Positions 1 to 6,420 of a stretch of 15,973 nucleotides of DNA are shown here, one piece after another. The translations under genes were made by a program, and so were the position numbers. Each line of letters opens with the position of its first letter. Within the stretch, counting starts at the first letter, position 1. Origin of the DNA: CANGYM01 sp044372405 (lineage in GTDB: Bacteria > Pseudomonadota > Alphaproteobacteria > JAJTHO01 > CANGYM01); assembly GCA_044372405.1 (NCBI GenBank), contig JBILRW010000033.1, positions 1-15,973 on the forward strand, written 5' to 3'. The notes beneath the pieces were generated by a model, which saw nothing but the letters and a program-made list of their open reading frames with translations, did no database searches and had not been told where the DNA came from.

Positions 1-1932
1 GTCCTTCACATAATCCGGCGGCAGCAGAACGGATACACCCAGGTTTAACGTGGGGGTCCAGGTGTCTTCGGTGGGGCTGACATCGCCCCGTTTGGCGGAC
101 TCGATGGCCTCGCGCAGCATGTGTTGATACAGCTCCGCCCCGACTTCGCGGATGTGGCCGGATTGTTCTTCGCCCAGGATATTGCCGGCGCCGCGCAGGT
201 CCATGTCGTGACTGGCCAGGGTAAAGCCCGCGCCGAGATGATCCAGCGTCTGCATGACCTCTAGCCGTTTTTGGGTGGTGCTGGCCATTTTCATGCCCGC
301 AGGCAGCGTGAAATAGGCATACCCCTGCCGCCCCGACCGCCCGACCCTGCCCCTCAGCTGGTACAGTTGCGCCAGCCCGAACAAATGGGCGCGGTGAATA
401 ATCAGCGTGTTGGCCCGGGGGATATCAATGCCGGATTCGATGATGTGGGTGGAAAGCAAGATATCGTATTTGTAATCCGTAAAATCCTGCATGATTTGAT
501 CCAAATCCGCCGCCGGCATTTGCCCGTGGGCCACGGCCAGCCGGGCGTTTGGTACCAGAGCGCGCACATACTCGGCCTGTTCCGCCAGGTCCTCAATACG
601 GGGACAGACATAGAAGATTTGGCCCTCGCGGGACAGCTCGCGCAGCAAAGCCTCCCTGAGGGTCACATCGTCCTGGTGCAGAACAAAGGTCTTAATGGCC
701 AAGCGATCCACGGGCGGCGTGGCAATCAGGGACAAATCAAACGTGCCCGATAACGCCAGCTGCAACGTCCGGGGAATGGGCGTGGCACTCAGCGCCAGAT
801 AGTGCACGTTGGTTTTAAAGGCTTTTAAACGTTCTTTTTGTTTGACGCCAAAACAGTGTTCTTCATCAACAATGACCAAGCCCAAATTTTTAAAGCCGAT
901 ACTGCTGCCCAGCAGCGCGTGGGTGCCCACGACAATATCCACCGTGCCGTCCTTTAGGCCCTCTTTGGTGGCGGCGGCATCGCGGGGGGAAACGAAACGC
1001 GACAAATGCCCCAATGTCAGGGGCAATTCCGCGAAACGCTCCGCAAAGGTTTTTGCGTGCTGCCGGGCCAAAAGCGTAGTGGGGACGATGACGGCCACTT
1101 GCAGCCCCGAACTGGCCGCCACGAAGGCCGCCCGCATGGCGACCTCGGTTTTGCCAAAGCCCACATCGCCGCACAGCAGTCGGTCCATGGCGCGGCCCTT
1201 GGCCAGGTCCTCTAAAATTTCCGCCGTGGCGTTTAATTGATCGTCGGTTTCGGCGTAGGGAAACCGCGCCGCAAACATCGCGTACAAATCCGCATCGGGG
1301 GTTAAGGCTGGGGCGGCATTCAGCGCCCGCGCGGCGGCGATTTTTAAGAGTTCCTCCGCCATATCCCGCAGGCGTTTTTTTAAGCGGGCTTTGCGGTTTT
1401 GCCAGTTTGCTGCGCCCAAGCGGTCCAAACTGACCACCGTATCGGCGTCACCATAGCGGGAGAGCACATTACTGTTTTCGGCGGGAACATACAGTTTATC
1501 GCCGCCGTGATAGGATACCACCACGCAATCGTGGCGGGTGCCCTCCACCGTGACGGTTTCCAGCCCCTCAAATTTGCCGATGCCGTGGTCTTCATGGACC
1601 AAGATATCGCCGATTTCCATCAGGCTGGTGTCCAGCAGCACGGCCTCTGCTGTTTTGCGTTTGGGGGCAGCGCGGACCTTTTCGCCGAACAGGTCTTCTT
1701 CCGTCACCACAATAAAATCATCGGTTTCAAAGCCCCCCCGCAGCGGCCCCACCACCAGGTTGATAATGCGTCCGTTTTGATTCGCGGCCTCCGCCCAGGT
1801 TTCATGCCGAAAGACGGGTTGGGGGTATTGGTGCTTAAACAGCGCCTCCATCCGGTCCGCACTGACGGTATCCAGCGCAGTGACGATCACACGTTTTTTG
1901 GTGGATAGGGCGGGGGTTAGGGGGTGGGTCAT
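1..1932 (-). CDS. mfd: Transcription-repair coupling factor Mfd, N-terminally truncated, partial at left edge
   Basis: Mfd is an ATP-driven DNA translocase that removes stalled RNA polymerase and normally recruits UvrA. One open frame runs from the ATG at 1932 to the window edge (644 residues seen; the end of the TRG/D7 part lies outside). In order it shows a D3-like region (about 1-100), a CarD-like RNA-polymerase-interaction domain starting GDILVHEDHGIG near residue 107, Walker A GDVGFGKT (255-262), the DEEH box (356-359), helicase motifs such as SATPIPRTL and QLRGRVGRSG, and the start of D7 (NLGVSVLLPPDY). In E. coli Mfd the Walker A lysine is near residue 634; here it is residue 261. About 370 residues, the UvrB-like D1a-D2-D1b module, are therefore absent. 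An in-frame TAG lies 11 codons upstream of the ATG, and the next gene is unrelated, so the truncation is real unless the missing module lies elsewhere. Confidence 0.95.
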   Translation of the reverse strand, partial: MTHPLTPALSTKKRVIVTALDTVSADRMEALFKHQYPQPVFRHETWAEAANQNGRIINLVVGPLRGGFETDDFIVVTEEDLFGEKVRAAPKRKTAEAVLLDTSLMEIGDILVHEDHGIGKFEGLETVTVEGTRHDCVVVSYHGGDKLYVPAENSNVLSRYGDADTVVSLDRLGAANWQNRKARLKKRLRDMAEELLKIAAARALNAAPALTPDADLYAMFAARFPYAETDDQLNATAEILEDLAKGRAMDRLLCGDVGFGKTEVAMRAAFVAASSGLQVAVIVPTTLLARQHAKTFAERFAELPLTLGHLSRFVSPRDAAATKEGLKDGTVDIVVGTHALLGSSIGFKNLGLVIVDEEHCFGVKQKERLKAFKTNVHYLALSATPIPRTLQLALSGTFDLSLIATPPVDRLAIKTFVLHQDDVTLREALLRELSREGQIFYVCPRIEDLAEQAEYVRALVPNARLAVAHGQMPAADLDQIMQDFTDYKYDILLSTHIIESGIDIPRANTLIIHRAHLFGLAQLYQLRGRVGRSGRQGYAYFTLPAGMKMASTTQKRLEVMQTLDHLGAGFTLASHDMDLRGAGNILGEEQSGHIREVGAELYQHMLREAIESAKRGDVSPTEDTWTPTLNLGVSVLLPPDYVKD

Positions 1933-2058
1933 GGAAAAAATGTTCCGTGGGTCATAAAGGTGCTATCATAAACCATCTTTGACGTAAGTCACGGCCTCCC
2001 CTTAACAAAGGGGAGGAAGATTTTTTAGAAACTTTACAAGTAAAAACAAAATAATACA
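1933..2058. other. Short intergenic stretch between mfd and the antitoxin-like gene
   Basis: Upstream of the shortened mfd there is no trace of the missing N-terminal module: an in-frame stop comes 11 codons before the start, and a perfect palindrome (1995-2016) occupies the middle. On the minus strand the 8-mer GACTTACG (about 1983-1990) also occurs in the inverted-repeat ends at 6150-6264 and 10832-10839. No clear Shine-Dalgarno precedes the mfd ATG. Confidence 0.5.
1995..2016. repeat. Perfect 9-bp-stem palindrome, dispersed-repeat type
   Basis: CCTCCCCTT (1995-2003) pairs with AAGGGGAGG (2008-2016) around the loop AACA. A T-run at 2021-2026 follows on the plus strand, but no plus-strand gene lies upstream to be terminated. 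The same CCTCCCCTT left arm recurs at 15920-15928 with a degraded right arm, which suggests a dispersed palindromic family. It could also act as a weak terminator for the antitoxin gene on the minus strand, where the T-run is missing. Confidence 0.65.
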
Positions 2059-2295
2059 TCAATCGCCCAAACGATACGTGTGGCGCAAATCTTCGAGAGC
2101 TTTTTCCCCATCAATGAGCGTCTCTGGATGGTCGGCAGCCTGCCCCGCCCGTTGTTGCATGAGGAGGCCCTGACCATAATCATGAATGAACCCACGCAGG
2201 GCTTGCTCGATCATGGTATCGGAGCTAGGAAAAAATCCTGACGCAATAGAGTGCTGAATTTGATTTTCCAAATCCGCAGGCAAAGTCAGATACAT
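2059..2295 (-). CDS. ParD-like ribbon-helix-helix antitoxin, orphan
   Basis: This 78-residue protein has the arrangement of ParD/CopG-type antitoxins: an N-terminal beta strand (YLTLPADLENQI), then SGFFPSSDTMIEQALRGF, matching the ParD pattern of strand, helix, SGxYxSxSEVxREALR, helix. Such proteins bind DNA as dimers and neutralise a ParE-type toxin through a charged C-terminal tail; here the tail is GEKALEDLRHTYRLGD. No toxin gene follows in the 126 bp before mfd, so it is either an orphan, a remnant of a module, or a lone regulator. The ATG at 2295 lacks an obvious Shine-Dalgarno. It is divergent from the J-domain gene. The family call rests on pattern only. Confidence 0.6.
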   Translation of the reverse strand: MYLTLPADLENQIQHSIASGFFPSSDTMIEQALRGFIHDYGQGLLMQQRAGQAADHPETLIDGEKALEDLRHTYRLGD

Positions 2296-2420
2296 TGTGG
2301 GATCAAAAATGTATTGTGAGGCATTCTCAGTTTATCACGGATGCCAGGGTAAGTTCAATGCGGTTTTTGGCCTGACATGACGCAAAAAAAACTTGCAAAA
2401 AAAAGAATGATGCTTTATTG

Positions 2421-2449
2421 TTAAAATAATGCTTTAAATTAAATATAAT
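2421..2449 (+). promoter_or_regulatory. Candidate promoter giving a leaderless J-protein mRNA
   Basis: A perfect TATAAT (2444-2449) lies 7 bp before the ATG at 2457, with TTAAAA (2421-2426, 4 of 6 to TTGACA) at a 17-bp spacing. A start site 7-8 bp after the -10 box would fall on the A of the ATG. No Shine-Dalgarno precedes that ATG, which agrees with a leaderless transcript. The surrounding 2296-2456 stretch is strongly AT-rich and holds no gene. Confidence 0.5.
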
Positions 2450-2456
2450 TATATTT

Positions 2457-4556
2457 ATGTCGACGCACTACCAAACGCTTGGTGTTGACCCTGATGCCTC
2501 TTTAGATGAGATCAAAGCAGCCCATCGCCGTTTGGTCAAGTTATGGCATCCCGATGCCAACTTGGACGATCGAAATGACGAAGAGGCTGAAAACGCAAGA
2601 CAAGCATCCGCTGAAGCCAGGCGCGAACGGTTTGAGGCCATAGAAAAGGCTTATCAGGCTCTAAAAGACCCCCAGCAGCGTTCTGACTATGACATTTCCC
2701 TTTCCAGAAAAATTCTTGAGGGCCAACCCCAAGCCTCTGAACAAGCCTTAACCGGTAAGAATGAAACTGAACGTCCTGCTTTAAGCCCTGCGATGGACTC
2801 TCAGCCCCAAAAGGGATCCCCCTTGCCTGCTTTTGCCTTTGTTGGGGCAGCCATGGCCCTGTCAAGCTGGTTAGGGGACGTTGTTGATCAAGCCAATGCC
2901 GCCAAAGAAGCCGCCCAGGCCGTGCTGCAAAACAATCTTGAGGCCCTGGGAAACGGCGGTCAGGCCTTAGCCGATAAAGCCAAAACTCTTGATCCAGAGT
3001 ATGCTGAAAAGTGGTTGAATCATAGTGGTATCGAGACTTCAGGGTTAAATCCGGAACAAATGATGAACTTGGCTAAGGAGAAAATGACCACCATCGCTAA
3101 TCAAACTAGCGAGGCCCACACCCAAGTTTTAGAAACCCTTAATGAAGGGGGCATGAACCTTTCAGAGAAAGAATACTTCGAACTCTTGAAAGACAAAAAC
3201 CCCCAAGAAATGATCGCGTCTCTTGATACCCTTCAGCCCGATGCCTGGGGACAGGCCATGGAACACATCAGCGGTGCCATGGAAGCCCTGAACAATACAG
3301 GGGCTTTGCAGGCCGTTGCTTTTGCCTCCACAGCTTTTGCCGCTGTGAAATTGGGCAAAAGTGCCATTGAGGCGTTTCAAGAAAAAGATGCCGGTAAATT
3401 TTTTAATCTGGATAACGCAGGAAACGTCCTGCGTGTCGCAGAGGCCGCAACGCCAGTTGCGGTTATCGGGATTCATGCCGCGCAGACGATCATCAGCCTG
3501 TCCACAGAAGAAAGACTGAATCATTCCACCCAAAGACGCGAAGAAAACACTGCCTATGTGCAAACACTAACCCAGCAAATTCAAGAAGGACAGGGATCCT
3601 GGAAAGACAAAGCCCAAGTCGCCGCCGCCATAACCAATGGTGGTTTGATTGCTGCTATCAATGAATCCGCTAAGGCCATGAACGGGGCCCGTCAGTTTTT
3701 GCAAAACCTATTTAAAGGGAATGACAAAACCCCATCCATTGAATCGGATGGCACTGCTGCCCCATCTCTGGAAGGCCAACCCAACACGGCGCAGGCTTTG
3801 GAACCCTCCACCGAACCCGTGAAGAGTTTGCCCGAAGGGAAAACATCGGAAAACCGAATCCCCGAAACCATGCGTCAGTTGGCTGAAAAACTTGATGGCT
3901 ACAAATTGAATCGTTCTGGTGATGCGTCTGATCCTTTGGTTATCGACGGTTATTTTAAAGCCAGAATGGATCTTATCGAAAAAAATGGAGGTAATGACGA
4001 CGGGATCAATGCGGCGGTTTTAAGTTTGGAGATTGATTCAATGAAAAAACTTTCTCTAACTCCCGAACAACAGCAGGATTTAGATACGTTGAACCAGTAT
4101 TTAAAAATATCATCCTCTGAGATTTATGGTCAAGGATCCCTTGAATCAAAAAAACTTTATATGGTTTCTTATGAATTGGATCAGCTGCTTTCAAAAAATG
4201 GCAGTGATAATAATGACAAAGTTTTTGAGCTTATATATGCCATGCAAGAGGGAACTTTTGATTTTAATGATCCTCGAGCCGTGCAAGGTGCCGCGAATCT
4301 TCTTGGTGCCGTCAAAGGAGAAATAGAAAACAGATTAGATAACGTCAATGATAATAATATTGACAAAGACATCAATCGTAAATACGAAACCATGGCCGAA
4401 CAAGTGACGACTTACATCAAAGAATCCTTTGCCAAGAACGGAAACCAGAAGGATTTGGATGAAGCTATGAGCAACGCCGACATGTACGCAGACTTCAATG
4501 CAGCAGTAAACCAATACCAGCAGGTCGCCATGATGACGGGGGGGGCGTTCCGTTAA
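2457..4556 (+). CDS. Large J-domain protein of unknown function
   Basis: The N-terminus is a J domain that would stimulate an Hsp70 (DnaK) ATPase: helix I/II YQTLGVDPDASLDEIKAAHR, the catalytic HPD loop at residues 31-33, and helix III/IV RFEAIEKAYQALKDPQQRSDYD at about 58-79. Between HPD and helix III it carries about 12 extra, mostly charged residues compared with DnaJ. There is no Gly/Phe region, zinc-finger CxxCxGxG or DnaJ C-terminal domain, so it is not DnaJ or CbpA. The remaining 620 residues are unfamiliar: three Ala-rich, moderately hydrophobic stretches (about 122-146, 283-306 and 327-350) separated by polar Gln/Asn/Glu-rich helices, and a more AT-rich 3' third that encodes a charged Asn/Asp/Lys-rich tail. 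No signal peptide is seen. It could be a cytosolic or membrane-associated cochaperone, or a secreted host-directed protein; the latter is speculation. Confidence 0.85.
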   Translation: MSTHYQTLGVDPDASLDEIKAAHRRLVKLWHPDANLDDRNDEEAENARQASAEARRERFEAIEKAYQALKDPQQRSDYDISLSRKILEGQPQASEQALTGKNETERPALSPAMDSQPQKGSPLPAFAFVGAAMALSSWLGDVVDQANAAKEAAQAVLQNNLEALGNGGQALADKAKTLDPEYAEKWLNHSGIETSGLNPEQMMNLAKEKMTTIANQTSEAHTQVLETLNEGGMNLSEKEYFELLKDKNPQEMIASLDTLQPDAWGQAMEHISGAMEALNNTGALQAVAFASTAFAAVKLGKSAIEAFQEKDAGKFFNLDNAGNVLRVAEAATPVAVIGIHAAQTIISLSTEERLNHSTQRREENTAYVQTLTQQIQEGQGSWKDKAQVAAAITNGGLIAAINESAKAMNGARQFLQNLFKGNDKTPSIESDGTAAPSLEGQPNTAQALEPSTEPVKSLPEGKTSENRIPETMRQLAEKLDGYKLNRSGDASDPLVIDGYFKARMDLIEKNGGNDDGINAAVLSLEIDSMKKLSLTPEQQQDLDTLNQYLKISSSEIYGQGSLESKKLYMVSYELDQLLSKNGSDNNDKVFELIYAMQEGTFDFNDPRAVQGAANLLGAVKGEIENRLDNVNDNNIDKDINRKYETMAEQVTTYIKESFAKNGNQKDLDEAMSNADMYADFNAAVNQYQQVAMMTGGAFR

Positions 4557-4637
4557 CTCCCCCCTCACCACCGATGAAGAGAGGCCAAAGGCCAGAGCAT
4601 TTTGTTGGTGTTGGCTAGGGCGTTGACGCAAAAAAAA
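4557..4637. other. Convergent intergenic gap
   Basis: This stretch separates the converging J-protein and CPBP protease genes. It contains C-tracts and an A8 run (4629-4636) that is read as a T-run just after the protease stop codon. I see no stable hairpin and no gene. Confidence 0.4.
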
Positions 4638-5243
4638 TCACCCCCCCACCGTCCCGTGATAAAAATAAACGCCCCAGCCGATGGTAAAAACCAGCCAGCC
4701 GTAAAGCGTGTGCTCCAGAAAAACCAGCCCAAAATGGCGATGGCGTTCATAGGTGTGCGCCAGGAATACCCCCCCGATAAAAGACAAAACCACCGCCGCC
4801 GGATTCAGAAAAATGCTATGGGCCGCCGCAAAGGCCAAGGCATTCCACAGGATGCGGGACCACCTGGATAGACCCGGAAACAGGTGCCAAAACACAGGGC
4901 GGAACACGATTTCCTGGGGAAAAACGGAAAGAATCGGATAAATGAGCATAACCAACGCATAACGCCAGGGCATGGCCAGGGGAAAGGCCAGAAGACGCTC
5001 AGGCTCAAGCGCCCATAACCCCAGGGTGAGAAACACCGCCCCCGCCGCTGCCCGGGCCAGGATGACACGGGTGTTCTGCCATTTCGGCCAACTCAGGCGC
5101 ACCGGATGGCGTGATACCCAGTACAGAGTCAATCCCCACAGGGCGATGAAGCCCACAAGGGGCATTTTCAAAAAAACAATCGCTGCCGGAACCCCTGCAA
5201 AAATCAGCACGGCCAAGGCTGTGGATCGCATCATCCTCACCAC
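4638..5243 (-). CDS. CPBP-family (CAAX/Abi-like) intramembrane glutamic protease
   Basis: This is a polytopic membrane protein of about 200 residues with roughly six hydrophobic segments. The family motifs are present in order: QEIVFR (Q110-E111-x3-R115, where most members have EExxxR), FAAAH (F138-x3-H142) and EH (E177-H178). CPBP proteins cleave prenylated or other membrane substrates, or act as immunity and scaffold proteins; the substrate here is unknown. The first Glu of the EE pair is Gln, a variant that also occurs in this family. The start is uncertain: GTG 5243, GTG 5240 (overlapping the hemF TGA as GTGA) or ATG 5234/5231 with a nearby GAGG. The overlap with hemF indicates co-transcription and translational coupling. 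Confidence 0.85.
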   Translation of the reverse strand: MVRMMRSTALAVLIFAGVPAAIVFLKMPLVGFIALWGLTLYWVSRHPVRLSWPKWQNTRVILARAAAGAVFLTLGLWALEPERLLAFPLAMPWRYALVMLIYPILSVFPQEIVFRPVFWHLFPGLSRWSRILWNALAFAAAHSIFLNPAAVVLSFIGGVFLAHTYERHRHFGLVFLEHTLYGWLVFTIGWGVYFYHGTVGG

Positions 5244-6103
5244 GCTGTCAATGGCGGCAGGGACATCAAAATCGCCTCAACATTCCCATCGGTTTTCAGG
5301 CCAAACAAGGTGCCCCGATCATACAGCAAATTAAATTCCACGTAACGACCACGTTTCAGCAACTGCGCCTGGCGGTCCGCATCACTCCACGGTAACGCCA
5401 TGGCGGCGCGGACAATTTTGGGGTAAACATCGGCAAACGCCCGGCCCACATCCTGGGTAAAGGCAAAATCGGCCTCAAAATGGCCCGTGTTCACATTATC
5501 ATAAAAAATGCCCCCCACGCCCCGCATTTCGCCGCGGTGGGGCAGGTAAAAATACCGGTCACACCACTCTTTGAATTTGGGATAATAGGCGGGATCGTGG
5601 CGGTTGCAGGCCTCTTCAAGGGCCTTATGAAACGCTTGGGTTTCATACGCTTTGGGAAACACCGGCGTCATATCGCCCCCGCCCCCAAACCAGGTTTTTG
5701 ATGTCACCAAAAACCGCGTATTAAAATGGGCTGCCGGAACATGGGGCGATCTTGGATGCGCCACCAAGGAAATGCCCGACGCCCAAAAATCCCCCGTTGC
5801 CTCCGCCCCCGGGATGTTGGCGCGAAATTCGGGGCTAAAGGTCCCATGCACCGTGGAAATGTTCACCCCCACCTTTTCAAACACGCGACCCCCCTTCATC
5901 ACCGCCATAACCCCGCCACCACCGCCGGGACGGTCCCAGGGAATGCGGGCAAAACGTCCGGGGGGGCCAAAGGTTTCATTGCCCGCGTCTTCCAGGGCTT
6001 CATAACTGGCGCAAATCTGATCCCGCAGCTGCTGGAACCAGGCCGATGTGACGCTCTGTTGTTGCGAAACGGTCAGGGGAGAAGGCTGCGTTTGGGGGTG
6101 CAT
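5237..6103 (-). CDS. hemF: Oxygen-dependent coproporphyrinogen III oxidase
   Basis: HemF converts coproporphyrinogen III to protoporphyrinogen IX by oxidative decarboxylation in the cytosol, a late haem-synthesis step that needs O2. The 288-residue protein (E. coli 299) carries the family signatures RIPWDRPGGGGG (about 53-64), GVNISTVHG (79-87), HFNTRF, WFGGGGDMTP (138-147) and RGEMRGVGGIFYDN (190-203). The frame stays open upstream to 6286, but I chose the ATG at 6103: it has AAGGA about 10 bp upstream, and the extra codons are just the MITE-like repeat read through. A TATAAA (minus strand, 6128-6123) sits at the edge of that repeat and could be the -10 box. The CPBP protease gene follows with an overlap of a few bases. 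Confidence 0.95.
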   Translation of the reverse strand: MHPQTQPSPLTVSQQQSVTSAWFQQLRDQICASYEALEDAGNETFGPPGRFARIPWDRPGGGGGVMAVMKGGRVFEKVGVNISTVHGTFSPEFRANIPGAEATGDFWASGISLVAHPRSPHVPAAHFNTRFLVTSKTWFGGGGDMTPVFPKAYETQAFHKALEEACNRHDPAYYPKFKEWCDRYFYLPHRGEMRGVGGIFYDNVNTGHFEADFAFTQDVGRAFADVYPKIVRAAMALPWSDADRQAQLLKRGRYVEFNLLYDRGTLFGLKTDGNVEAILMSLPPLTAW

Positions 6104-6128
6104 AAAACGAGGTTCCTTGTTGTTTATA

Positions 6129-6281
6129 GGGGTACAGACAACGCCAGAACTTACGCACAACGTCATTGCGAGCCTCCGCAGGAGGCGTGGCAATCCAGTC
6201 TTTCGGCTGACGACATTTCTGGATTGCTTCGCTGCGCTCGAGATGACGAGGGGTATGCGTAAGTCCTGAGCACTATACCCC
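6129..6281. mobile_element. MITE-like element with long imperfect terminal inverted repeats
   Basis: CAGAACTTACGCA (6145-6157) is inverted as CAGGACTTACGCA on the minus strand (6268-6256), 12 of 13 matching. Further out GGGGTACAG (6129-6137) is mirrored by GGGGTATAG (minus strand, 6281-6273). Inside, CGTCATTGCGAG (6161-6172) pairs with 6237-6248 (10 of 12), and CAATCCAG (6191-6198) pairs perfectly with CTGGATTG (6219-6226). The whole 153 bp can fold into one long hairpin and codes for no transposase. The inner CGTCATTGCGAG...GGATTGCTTCGC type is a common dispersed repeat in proteobacterial genomes. A third copy of the AGGACTTACGCA end lies at 10830-10841. Confidence 0.7.
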
Positions 6282-6322
6282 GACACAAAACAAAGACGAC
6301 AGATTTTTTGAAAAACCCCCGC

Positions 6323-6355
6323 TCAAAAAATCCTCAAAAAATCCTCAAAAAATCC
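6323..6355 (+). repeat. Three 11-bp repeats with phased A6 tracts
   Basis: TCAAAAAATCC is repeated three times without gaps (6323-6333, 6334-6344, 6345-6355). Each unit has an A6 tract, and the 11-bp period is close to one helical turn, the classic pattern of intrinsically curved DNA. It lies just upstream of the Fur-box-like site and -10 box of the next gene, where curvature can aid RNA polymerase or repressor binding. Confidence 0.75.
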
Positions 6356-6383
6356 TCTTGCCCCACCCAAAAAGTGATGATAT

Positions 6384-6398
6384 TGAGAATCAATCTCA
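6384..6398 (+). promoter_or_regulatory. Fur-box-like operator
   Basis: TGAGAAT-C-AATCTCA matches the 7-1-7 Fur consensus TGATAATNATTATCA at 11 of 14 informative positions and is itself a near-perfect inverted repeat. It lies just before TATAAA (6402-6407), a likely -10 box, so iron-loaded Fur bound here would block transcription of the 6421 gene. The -35 box is not clear. Confidence 0.6.
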
Positions 6399-6420
6399 AC
6401 ATATAAAACAGGTCTCCCTC

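Noticed and set aside
271..753. 160-codon plus-strand frame and other plus-strand frames up to 1908
   Set aside because: All lie opposite the mfd coding sequence, whose helicase motifs fix the minus-strand frame.
6104..6286. N-terminal extension of HemF by 61 residues
   Set aside because: The extension is the inverted-repeat element read through; the ATG at 6103 has its own Shine-Dalgarno and matches the family length.
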